A DNA stretch of 48,486 nt from CAWKGC01 sp963849005 (GTDB lineage: Bacteria > Pseudomonadota > Gammaproteobacteria > Burkholderiales > Usitatibacteraceae): NCBI GenBank assembly GCA_963849005.1, contig CAWKGC010000001.1:1-48486 (forward strand), given 5' to 3'. Shown here piece after piece: positions 8,374-14,491 of this stretch; the first letter of the stretch is position 1; every line of letters begins with the position of its first letter. The position numbers and the translations under genes were made by a program. The notes under the pieces are model-generated. The model was given only the letters and a program-made list of their open reading frames with translations, was not told the DNA's origin and made no database searches.

Positions 8374-8538
8374 TCAAGCGGGCCTGCTGCCGGTGGCGCC
8401 CTGCGCAACCATGTGTTCATAGTCGACCGGGTCGAGAAGCTGCTCGGCAGGCATGCGGTACGTGGCATCGTCGAGCGACGAGGCGGGCGGGACGCCGCCG
8501 GAAATTTCCTGGACTTCCGAATAGCTGAGTTCGCGCAT
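8374..8538 (-). CDS. First double-glycine leader peptide precursor
   Basis: A 54-residue precursor and the first gene of the leftward operon. The leader MRELSYSEVQEISGG is a textbook double-glycine leader (M-R-E-L-S start, hydrophobic residues at -4, -7 and -12, Gly at -2 and -1). The 39-residue core (VPPASSLDDATYRMPAEQLL, then DPVDYEHMVAQG...) is acidic, has no Cys and is not strongly hydrophobic, so it does not look like a typical pore-forming bacteriocin; a signal peptide or one half of a multi-component system is possible. The ATG at 8538 was chosen over an in-frame start at 8574 because AAAAGGAGG precedes it at the ideal distance and the leader then has the canonical length. Confidence 0.75.
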   Translation of the reverse strand: MRELSYSEVQEISGGVPPASSLDDATYRMPAEQLLDPVDYEHMVAQGATGSRPA

Positions 8539-8865
8539 GGTGGCCTCCTTTTGGATCGCTGCGCCGGATCGCACGTCGCGCCGGACGGCCGGCGTGTCGG
8601 TGCAGCGATGGGGACCACTTTATTCACCGGGCCCGGGCAGGGCATTCAAGAATCGAGGAAAGAAATCCCGGGATTCCCGCTTGCATGCCGCCGGTTTTTC
8701 TGAAAGCCCGCCCGACTTGAATCCGAAAGGCCGGAAAGGCGGAGCGCAATCACGCGAGCGAATTCGCGTCAAGCGAATTGGCGAAAAATCTGGCAGCGGA
8801 TTCTCGCGCCGGTCCCCGGCAAGAGGCAACTACGATGGCCCTGTCTGAAAACCGATGAGGCCAAC
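8539..8865. promoter_or_regulatory. Divergent regulatory region of the peptide operon and the hypothetical gene
   Basis: This is 327 bases without a gene between two divergent genes. It holds a GC hairpin at 8579-8594 (CGCCGG ACGG CCGGCG) in the peptide-operon leader, and an inverted repeat AATTCGC-GTCAA-GCGAATT at 8761-8779 that has the size of an operator. A poor promoter-like pair for the leftward operon (TTGAAT at 8649-8644, AATAAA at 8624-8619, spacing 19) can be seen, but I would not rely on it. Confidence 0.4.
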
Positions 8866-9252
8866 ATGAACAGGAACGTCGCAACCATCAGCCGCATCGA
8901 GCCGGGCAGCATCAACGCCCTGGCGGCGATTGCAATACAGCTGGCCCACCTGCGCCTGCGCCATTGGTGGCCGATCCTCGGCGAATCGCTTGGCCGTACG
9001 CGCGCCCTCGATTCGCGGCATTCCGGCGAGAACGCATCACCCGCCGAACAGGTATTGGGGCTTTTCCTTGGCTATACGGCAAGACGCTGGCAGCACGTAT
9101 CGGATGAACGCGTCGCAGCCGACCTGGCGAGCCTGGGGTTCTGGGATTCGCGCGACAGGCAGCGCCTTGCCGTGCTCGATGTCGAGGCGCGCGCGGCCCG
9201 CTTGCTTGCCGAGGCGATAGCCGAGCATTCGCGAGTGACGCGAGTGCGATGA
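8866..9252 (+). CDS. Hypothetical protein divergent from the peptide operon
   Basis: A 128-residue soluble protein that I do not recognise. It begins MNRNVATISRIEPGSINALA, is mostly alpha-helical by composition, and has a stretch rich in Arg and Trp (LAHLRLRHWWPILGESLGRT) and Ala-rich C-terminal helices. There are no Cys pairs, membrane segments or signal peptide. GAGG lies 7 bases before the ATG and codon use fits the neighbours, which supports a real gene. Its divergent position next to the double-glycine peptides would suit an immunity or regulatory protein, but that is a guess from context alone. Confidence 0.55.
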   Translation: MNRNVATISRIEPGSINALAAIAIQLAHLRLRHWWPILGESLGRTRALDSRHSGENASPAEQVLGLFLGYTARRWQHVSDERVAADLASLGFWDSRDRQRLAVLDVEARAARLLAEAIAEHSRVTRVR

Positions 9253-9277
9253 CGGGCCCGGTGCTCGGGATCGCGCC

Positions 9278-9958
9278 CTAGTTGTACTTCTTCGACGGGT
9301 ACTGCCCGTCGGCAACAAAAGGCGGCTCGCGCCCCACCAGCGCCTCCAGCATGATCAGCTCGGCATCGGTGTGGTTCAGGAACGGCCCGGGCTCCACCTT
9401 CATCGCCTCCGCGCCCTCGACGAGATAGAGCGGCGACTCGTGGTGCGTGGTCTTCACCATCTTCGGCGACGCCATGCCCTTGCCGTCGATCGCCGCCTCG
9501 CCGTAGCAAAGGCAGAAGTAATCGCGCCCGGGCAGGATCTCCGCATAGGCGCCGGTGCCGCGGATGCCGATGGTCGCGTTCGCCGTCTTCAGTTCCAGCG
9601 GAGTCCGGCGCGGCGCGAACACCGAGAGCATCTTCCCGGCGGTCAGCTTGATCTGCCCGAGCACGCCGTTGGCCTCATTGAATTCCACCGTGCTGTCGGC
9701 ACGCACGAGGAAGGCGTCTTTCGAGAGCACGATCACCGCATAGCTGCCCGCGCCGGTGGAGACCTTGTCGCCCATCGCCACGGGGGTGCCGACCTTGGCG
9801 TCCTTGCCGTTCACCTTGGCCGTGCCCACCAGCGTGTTCACGCCGGGGATCGAAGGCAGGCTGCCCGCGGCCAGTGCACGCGAGAGGAAATTCGGGATGG
9901 TGCCGGCAAGGGATGCGGCAGCGGCGGCTTGCAGGAGTCGGCGGCGCTCGGGTGTCAT
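9278..9958 (-). CDS. FecR domain-containing exported protein
   Basis: A 226-residue protein with an N-terminal export signal that begins RRRLLQAAAAASLAGTIPNF and may use the Tat route (RRxLLQ). A single FecR domain follows, with GTPVAMGDKVSTGAGSYAVI, a VRADSTVEFNEANG strand, RRTPLELKTANATIGIRGTG and a CYGEAAIDG strand. FecR domains in this solo form occur as periplasmic scaffolds and not only as anti-sigma partners; no ECF sigma factor or TonB receptor gene is next to it. A GAAGGAAC ribosome site precedes the ATG at 9958. It sits 15 bases downstream of trmB and is probably cotranscribed with it. Confidence 0.8.
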   Translation of the reverse strand: MTPERRRLLQAAAAASLAGTIPNFLSRALAAGSLPSIPGVNTLVGTAKVNGKDAKVGTPVAMGDKVSTGAGSYAVIVLSKDAFLVRADSTVEFNEANGVLGQIKLTAGKMLSVFAPRRTPLELKTANATIGIRGTGAYAEILPGRDYFCLCYGEAAIDGKGMASPKMVKTTHHESPLYLVEGAEAMKVEPGPFLNHTDAELIMLEALVGREPPFVADGQYPSKKYN

Positions 9959-9973
9959 GTCGTTCCTTCGGTT

Positions 9974-10648
9974 TCAGGTGCGGATGAAGACCAGGTCGCG
10001 CACGCCGTGGCCGAGCTTCAGGCCGCGGGTCTCGAACTTGGTCTGCGGGCGCCAGGCGGGCCGCTCGGCATAGGTCGTGGCGGTGTTCCGCAAACTTTCT
10101 ACGCCCGAGAATACCGCGAGGATGTGCTCGGCGTATTCCTCCCAGTCGGTGGCGGCGTGCAGGTAGCCCCCGGGCACCAGGCGGCTTGCCAGCAACTCGA
10201 CGAATTCCTTCTTCAGCAGGCGCCGCTTGTGGTGGCGCTTCTTCGGCCACGGGTCGGGGAAGAAGACGTGGATCCCGGTGAGGCTCGCCGGCGGGATCAT
10301 GTCGCGCACCACCTCCACCGCGTCGTGCTGGATCACGCGCACGTTCGTGAGGCCCTGCTCTTCCAGGCGCCGCAGCAGCGCGCCCACGCCGGGGGAATGG
10401 ACCTCGATGCCGAGGAAGTTCCGCCCCGGGTTCTCGGCAGCGATGCGGGCCGTGGTCTCGCCCATGCCGAAGCCGATCTCGAGCACCGTAGGAACATTTC
10501 GCCCGAAGGTGGCCTCCAAGTTCAGGGGTGCCGGCTGGTAGGGCACCCCGAGGCTAGGCATGAGCGCCTCGTAGGCCCGCTGCTGGGCGGGGGAAAAGCG
10601 CCCCTGCCTCAAAACGAAGCTGCGAATGGGCCGAAGTGTTGCGTTCAT
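9974..10648 (-). CDS. trmB: tRNA (guanosine(46)-N7)-methyltransferase TrmB
   Basis: A 224-residue SAM-dependent enzyme that makes m7G46 in the tRNA variable loop. The SAM-binding motif VLEIGFGMGETT is at about residue 53, the acidic loop FLGIEVHSPGVG follows, and the family hallmark FFPDPWPKKRHHKRRL lies near residue 128. The C-terminal AATDWEEYAEHIL and TKFETRGLKLGHG segments are also typical. The length is normal. A perfect TATAAT on the minus strand (10660-10655) lies only 6 bases before the ATG, so the transcript may start at or very near the start codon. Confidence 0.95.
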   Translation of the reverse strand: MNATLRPIRSFVLRQGRFSPAQQRAYEALMPSLGVPYQPAPLNLEATFGRNVPTVLEIGFGMGETTARIAAENPGRNFLGIEVHSPGVGALLRRLEEQGLTNVRVIQHDAVEVVRDMIPPASLTGIHVFFPDPWPKKRHHKRRLLKKEFVELLASRLVPGGYLHAATDWEEYAEHILAVFSGVESLRNTATTYAERPAWRPQTKFETRGLKLGHGVRDLVFIRT

Positions 10649-10654
10649 GCCTCA

Positions 10655-10720
10655 ATTATAGGGGCCGGCACCCCGGAAACCCGCGCCGTTGTTGACTTGG
10701 CGGGGACGTGCGAACACTAT
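10655..10720. promoter_or_regulatory. Back-to-back promoters of trmB and the outer-membrane barrel gene
   Basis: On the minus strand there is TATAAT at 10660-10655, 6 bases before the trmB ATG. On the plus strand there is TTGACT at 10692-10697, a 17-base spacer and CACTAT at 10715-10720, which overlaps the first candidate ATG of the barrel gene. Both would give leaderless or nearly leaderless messages. The plus-strand pair fits sigma-70 spacing; no good -35 is visible for trmB. Confidence 0.45.
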
Positions 10721-11342
10721 GAAATCAACCATGGGCACCCTCAAAAAAGCCGTTTTTCTGGCCGCGTTGGCGTCTTCGCCGCTCGCGATGGCGCAGAGCG
10801 ACTATCTCGGCATGCTCAAACCGCCCCGCGCCAGCCTGCCTGTGCCGGGTGGAAGCCTCTATACGTCCTTCGAAAACCCCTTCTTCGCCGGCCTTGCTCC
10901 TTCGCCGGATACAACTGGTGGGTTCAAATTCAAGCTCGGGTACAAGTACTCGCCTTATTTCGCGGTCGAGAGCGAATACGTGGACTACGGCCGCAACGGC
11001 CAGTCGCCCTTCACCGGCCCGGGCAACCTCTCCAGCGCCTTCCGCACCAAGGGTTTCGGGGTGGACACGATCGGCTCCATCCCGTTCTGGAACAAATTCT
11101 CGTTCTACGGTCGGCTGGGCGCCTTCCGCGCCGATGCGCAGCCGACCCTTGCGCCGCTGGGCGGATTCGAGCGCCCCGGGGTGACCGGCACCAAGATGCG
11201 CTATGGCCTTGGCCTGCGCTACGACTTCAACCGCTCCTTCGGCGTGCGTGCCGAGGTGGAACGCTACTCCGCATTCAATGCCAACCCGTTCGGCGAGGCC
11301 GATGCGGACCTGGTCTCCGTAGGCGTGCAGTGGCGGTTCTGA
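10719..11342 (+). CDS. Outer membrane beta-barrel protein (OmpA/OmpW-like small barrel)
   Basis: A 207-residue protein with a signal peptide (TLKKAVFLAALASSPLAMAQ, cleaved near residue 26) and a chain of alternating amphipathic strands: FKFKLGYKYSPYFAVESEYV, FGVDTIGSIPFWNKFSFYGR, MRYGLGLRYDFNRSFGVRAE, ending VSVGVQWRF. A terminal Phe after a strand is the outer-membrane insertion signal. This is the eight-stranded small-barrel type; no OmpA peptidoglycan-binding domain follows. The start may instead be ATG 10731, because the best promoter -10 overlaps the ATG at 10719; both keep the signal peptide. The function is unknown. Confidence 0.8.
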   Translation: MKSTMGTLKKAVFLAALASSPLAMAQSDYLGMLKPPRASLPVPGGSLYTSFENPFFAGLAPSPDTTGGFKFKLGYKYSPYFAVESEYVDYGRNGQSPFTGPGNLSSAFRTKGFGVDTIGSIPFWNKFSFYGRLGAFRADAQPTLAPLGGFERPGVTGTKMRYGLGLRYDFNRSFGVRAEVERYSAFNANPFGEADADLVSVGVQWRF

Positions 11343-11363
11343 TTCGCCTGCTTCGTTGACGTG

Positions 11364-11392
11364 AAAACGCCCGGAAATCCGGGCGTTTTTTC
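11364..11392. terminator. Bidirectional Rho-independent terminator
   Basis: A GC-rich hairpin (ACGCCCGG / CCGGGCGT) is flanked by AAAA on the left and TTTTTT on the right, so it can stop both the barrel gene on the plus strand and the CBS gene on the minus strand, which converge here. Confidence 0.85.
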
Positions 11393-11410
11393 TGGAATAT
11401 CGGGTGCGGG

Positions 11411-11833
11411 CTAGCGGATGTTCTTGCGCCTTTCGGCCTCGGCGACGAATTCCTCCATGTCGGGATCCAGCGCGCTGCGGGAAGAGACTATCCCGACCGG
11501 CTTGCCGTCCACCACGACCGGCACATGGCGGAAGCTGTTCTCCTGCATCATGAGCAGCGCAAAACCGAACGACCTTTCGGGCCCGACCGTCTGCGGCGAC
11601 TTCGTCATCACTTCGGCGATCGGCGTGGTCTTCACATCCCGCCCCGGCGCGACAACGCGGAACACGGCATCGCGCTCGGTGAAGATGCCCACCAGCTTTT
11701 CTTCCTCCACGACCAGGACAGCGCCCACGTTGTGGCTCGCCATCATCCCCGCGGCCTCGCGGACGGTCGTTGCCGGCGCGGCGATAACAAGCTTCTCCGT
11801 CACCATGACACTGCTTACCGGTCGATCGTACAT
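11411..11833 (-). CDS. CBS domain-containing protein
   Basis: A 140-residue stand-alone protein with two CBS motifs forming one Bateman module, which usually senses adenine nucleotides. CBS1 covers about residues 5-60 (VMVTEKLVIAAPATTVREAA, ending LVGIFTERDAVFRVV) and CBS2 covers about 70-125 (EVMTKSPQTVGPERSFGFAL, ending PVGIVSSRSALDPD). A short charged tail follows. The ATG at 11833 is preferred over an upstream TTG because GGGCGGGGAC lies just before it. It is monocistronic and ends at a shared terminator. The partner is unknown. Confidence 0.88.
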   Translation of the reverse strand: MYDRPVSSVMVTEKLVIAAPATTVREAAGMMASHNVGAVLVVEEEKLVGIFTERDAVFRVVAPGRDVKTTPIAEVMTKSPQTVGPERSFGFALLMMQENSFRHVPVVVDGKPVGIVSSRSALDPDMEEFVAEAERRKNIR

Positions 11834-11983
11834 GGCAGTCCCCGCCCGCAATCCTCCAAGCGCTCAGGCTACCGGCATGCGATGCTTGCCCGTTGATGCA
11901 GGTCAAACCCGGCGATGGCTGAAAGCGCCCGGCGAACCGGGCGCATGGGGCTGCGTAAGGTGGCCGTTGGAAACTGCCCGGGC

Positions 11984-12952
11984 TTACTCCACCTTGGCGC
12001 CCGAGGAGTTAACGACCTTCTCCCACTTCGACGTCTCGGCCGCAATCACCTTGCCGAAGTCCTCCGGCGTGCCGGCAATCGGCCTGCCGCCCAGTTCGGC
12101 CAGGCGCTCTCGCATCTTCGGGTCGGCGAGCGCGCGGTTCACCTCGGCATTCAGCTTGTCGATGACTTCCCTCGGCGTGCCTTTCGGGACGCCGATTCCG
12201 AACCACGCCGTGGCCTCGTAGCCCGGAACGGTTTCGGCCACCGTCGGCACGCCGGGCAGCGAAGGCTCGGGCTGCGCCGAAGTCACGGCAAGCGCGCGGA
12301 TCTTGCCGCCCTTGATGTGGCCGATCGAGGACGGCAGGTTGTCGAACAGCACATGGACCTGGCCGCCGATCAGGTCGGCAAGCGCGGGGCCGGCGCCCTT
12401 GTACGGGACATGCAGCATCTCGCATCCGGTCATCGACTTGAACAGCTCGCCGGAAAGGTGCACCGAGGTGCCGCTGCCGGAGGAGGCCATGTTGATCTTC
12501 CCCGGGTTCGCCTTGCAGTAGGCGATGAACTCCGCCACGTTCTTCACCGGCAGCGAGTTGGTCACCTCCATCACGTTGGGCGTCCGGACGAGGCCCGCCA
12601 CCGGCGCGATGTCGCGGATGAAGTTGTAGTTGAGGTTCTTGTAGAGCGTCGCGTTGATGCCGTTGGCGGGATTCACCAGCAGGATGGTATAGCCGTCGGG
12701 CGGCGAGTTCACGACGAACTCGACGCCGATGTTGTTGCCCGCGCCGGGCTTGTTCTCGATGATGAATTGCTGGCCCATCTTTTCCGAAAGCCACTGCGCG
12801 ACGATGCGGGCAAGCACGTCTGTGGTTCCGCCCGGCGGATAGGGTACGACCCACTTGACGGCCTTGGTCGGATAATCGAGCGCGTGGGCCGGGCCGATGC
12901 CCGTGAGCATTGTGAGCAGGACAAGGGCGGCGACTCGCAAGACGTTGGTCAT
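11984..12952 (-). CDS. Bug/TctC family substrate-binding protein of the tripartite tricarboxylate transporter type
   Basis: A 322-residue periplasmic binding protein. A signal peptide (VLRVAALVLLTMLTGIGPAHA) is followed by DYPTKAVKWVVPYPPGGTTD, the first Bug ligand loop, and by WLSEKMGQQFIIENKPGAGN. The second loop region (ASSGSGTSVHLSGELFKSMT) and LHVPYKGAGPALADLIGGQV are diagnostic of the family. The TctA and TctB membrane subunits are not next to it, as is usual for the very large set of orphan Bug proteins in betaproteobacteria. The ligand is probably a carboxylate or aromatic acid and cannot be named from sequence. Confidence 0.92.
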   Translation of the reverse strand: MTNVLRVAALVLLTMLTGIGPAHALDYPTKAVKWVVPYPPGGTTDVLARIVAQWLSEKMGQQFIIENKPGAGNNIGVEFVVNSPPDGYTILLVNPANGINATLYKNLNYNFIRDIAPVAGLVRTPNVMEVTNSLPVKNVAEFIAYCKANPGKINMASSGSGTSVHLSGELFKSMTGCEMLHVPYKGAGPALADLIGGQVHVLFDNLPSSIGHIKGGKIRALAVTSAQPEPSLPGVPTVAETVPGYEATAWFGIGVPKGTPREVIDKLNAEVNRALADPKMRERLAELGGRPIAGTPEDFGKVIAAETSKWEKVVNSSGAKVE

Positions 12953-12983
12953 GTTCTTCTCTCTCGTTGGTTGGGGATGCGGG

Positions 12984-13778
12984 TCAGGACCCGGTCTTCC
13001 GGATCAGGCCTTCGGTCGGCGAGCTCGGGCTCGCCTGGTAGGGCTTTTTCTCCATGCGCCCGGCGAGCCAGGCCTCGCGCCCGGCCTCCACGCCCAGCTT
13101 CATCGCGCGCGCCATGCGCACCGGGTCCTTCGCCTTGGCGATGGCGGTGTTCATCAGCACGCCGTCGCAGCCCAGCTCCATCGCAATCGCCGCGTCCGAC
13201 GCCGTGCCGATGCCGGCATCGACCAGCACGGGCACCTTCGCCCGGTCGATGATGATCTGCAGGTTCCAGGGGTTGAGGATGCCCATGCCGGAGCCGATGA
13301 GCGAGGCGAGCGGCATCACCGCCACACAGCCGATCTCCTCGAGCTGCTTCGCCATGATGGGATCATCGCTGCAATAGACCATGACATCGAAGCCCTCGGA
13401 CACCAGCGTCTTCGCCGCGGCCAGCGTTTCGGGCATGTTGGGGAACAGCGTCTCCTGGTCGGCGAGCACTTCCAGCTTCACCAGCGCGTGGCCGTCGAGC
13501 AGTTCGCGCGCGAGGCGCAGGGTGCGCACCGCGTCCTGCGCGTTGTGGCAGCCCGCGGTGTTGGGAAGGATCGTGAACTGCGCCGGTGGCAGCACGTCGA
13601 GCAGGCTCGGCTCGCCCGCGTTCTGGCCGATGTTCACGCGGCGGATCGCCACCGTTACGATCTGCGCGCCGCTGGCGTCGATCGCTTCGCGCGTCTGGGC
13701 GAAGTCCTTGTACTTGCCGGTGCCCACCAGCAGGCGCGAAGCATAGGGCTTGCCGGCGATGACCAGCGGGCCGTTCAC
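12984..13778 (-). CDS. thiG: Thiazole synthase ThiG
   Basis: A 264-residue TIM-barrel enzyme that forms the thiazole phosphate of thiamine from deoxyxylulose phosphate, dehydroglycine and ThiS-thiocarboxylate. It shows ASRLLVGTGKYKDF at the start, VTVAIRRVNIGQN, ILPNTAGCHNAQDAVRTLRL, the Schiff-base Lys region LVKLEVLADQETLFPN, and PVLVDAGIGTASDAAIAMEL followed by GVLMNTAIAKAKDP. The GTG start at 13778 comes 2 bases after the thiS stop and carries the ribosome site GGCGGGGGC inside thiS. A long upstream open frame to 14315 runs through thiS and the repeat block and is not coding. ThiC lies 30 kb away. Confidence 0.95.
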   Translation of the reverse strand: MNGPLVIAGKPYASRLLVGTGKYKDFAQTREAIDASGAQIVTVAIRRVNIGQNAGEPSLLDVLPPAQFTILPNTAGCHNAQDAVRTLRLARELLDGHALVKLEVLADQETLFPNMPETLAAAKTLVSEGFDVMVYCSDDPIMAKQLEEIGCVAVMPLASLIGSGMGILNPWNLQIIIDRAKVPVLVDAGIGTASDAAIAMELGCDGVLMNTAIAKAKDPVRMARAMKLGVEAGREAWLAGRMEKKPYQASPSSPTEGLIRKTGS

Positions 13779-13780
13779 GT

Positions 13781-13987
13781 TCAGCCCCCGCCCACGGCCA
13801 CCACGACCTCCAGCGCATCGCCATCGGCAAGCTGGACTTCGGGATAACGGCTTCGCGGGATGATCTCGCCATTGCGCTCTACGGCCACGCGCTTGCCCTC
13901 GAAACCGAGTTCGGCGACCAGCTTCTGGATGGTGAGGGGCGGCGGGAAATGCTTCACATCGCCGTTGATCCGCAGGGTCAGGCTCAT
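13781..13987 (-). CDS. thiS: Sulfur carrier protein ThiS
   Basis: A 68-residue ubiquitin-fold protein whose C-terminal Gly is thiocarboxylated and supplies sulfur to ThiG. The sequence begins MSLTLRINGDVKHFPPPLTI and ends DGDALEVVVAVGGG; the Gly-Gly end is required for adenylation. It is a little longer than E. coli ThiS at the N-terminus but otherwise typical. It is coupled to thiG downstream. No thiF or thiE is seen here, and no TPP riboswitch precedes it; the repeat block starts about 50 bases upstream. Confidence 0.93.
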   Translation of the reverse strand: MSLTLRINGDVKHFPPPLTIQKLVAELGFEGKRVAVERNGEIIPRSRYPEVQLADGDALEVVVAVGGG

Positions 13988-14039
13988 GGGGCGATTTTAA
14001 CCCCAAGTCGCTGTCCCGGACTTGGCCGCGGATATCGTC

Positions 14040-14086
14040 ATTCCCGCGAAGCTTGCCCCCGAAAGCTTGAATCGGGGGGCGGGAAT
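14040..14086. repeat. Nested inverted repeat with ATTCCCGC/GCGGGAAT ends
   Basis: The outer arms are ATTCCCGC (14040-14047) and GCGGGAAT (14079-14086), and the inner arms are CCCCCGA (14056-14062) and TCGGGGG (14072-14078). The ATTCCC...GGGAAT ends resemble the short dRS3-like repeats spread between genes in Neisseria and other betaproteobacteria. Confidence 0.6.
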
Positions 14087-14089
14087 CCA

Positions 14090-14144
14090 GCGCCCCGACT
14101 ATCCGATCCCCGACAGCGCGGGCGCCCCGACTATCCGATCCCCG
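14090..14144. repeat. Tandem 23-bp direct repeat, period 32
   Basis: The sequence GCGCCCCGACTATCCGATCC followed by CCG occurs at 14090-14112 and again at 14122-14144 with no mismatch, separated by 9 bases. It fills the space between the nested repeat and the first structured element. Confidence 0.7.
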
Positions 14145-14283
14145 CCCGATGCCATCCCTTTCGACCCGGCGCCATCGAGGTGTCGATGACCGAGTTGACG
14201 CCCTCGTGAATCGGGCGTCCCTTATGCAGCAACGCAAAGTTTGGCGGGAACCAAGCGCCTCTCGAAAGGGATGGCATCGGGCG
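14143..14283. repeat. Structured intergenic element, copy 1
   Basis: A 141-bp element bounded by a perfect 22-bp inverted repeat; the 20 inner bases are CCCGATGCCATCCCTTTCGA (14145-14164) and their exact complement at 14262-14281. Inside is a conserved core with its own hairpin ACGCCC...GGGCGT at about 14198-14219. Core blocks GACGCCCTCGT, ATCGGGCGTCC, TTATGCAG and GCGCCTCTCGAA recur on the opposite strand in copy 2. No long convincing ORF. Confidence 0.8.
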
Positions 14284-14331
14284 CGGCTCGTGTCGGGGCT
14301 GTGTGCCGAAGGCATGTCGCCTTACGCGCGA

Positions 14332-14480
14332 GGCGGGGGCGGGGCGGTTCCCTTCGAGAGGCGCGACGCTCACGCCAAGCTCGGCGGTACTGCATAAGGA
14401 CGCCCGATCTGACGAGGGCGTCGGCGCGGTCGTGAACACCGTCGTGGCGCCGGGTCGAAGGGAACCGCCCCGCCCTCGCC
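14332..14480. repeat. Structured intergenic element, copy 2 (opposite orientation)
   Basis: A 149-bp element with 26-bp terminal arms (14332-14357 and 14455-14480, one mismatch). The innermost TTCCCTTCGA resembles copy 1, but the outer GGGGCGG part is different in sequence and still perfectly complementary within the copy. The core on the minus strand matches copy 1 (GACGCCCTCGT, ATCGGGCGTCC, TTATGCAG, CGCCTCTCGAA). It ends 12 bases before the stop of the LytTR regulator gene. Confidence 0.8.
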
Positions 14481-14491
14481 CCTATCGCGCC

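Noticed and set aside
8020..8703. A 227-codon plus-strand frame over the peptide genes
   Set aside because: It is antisense to three precursors that have ribosome sites and double-glycine leaders.
9371..11359. A 662-codon open frame on the plus strand
   Set aside because: It runs antisense through FecR and trmB and then into the barrel gene in the wrong frame. Low-complexity Arg/Ala/Gly content shows it is a high-GC shadow.
14090..14144. CRISPR-like direct repeats
   Set aside because: Only two copies with a 9-base spacing and no cas genes, so this is a simple tandem duplication.
12984..14315. A 443-codon extension upstream of ThiG
   Set aside because: The extra N-terminal part reads thiS in the wrong frame and the repeat block. 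ThiG proper starts at the coupled GTG at 13778.
14131..14439. Small open frames inside the structured repeats (for example 102 codons on the minus strand)
   Set aside because: The frames change between the two copies and follow the hairpin arms. There is no ribosome site or conserved protein pattern.
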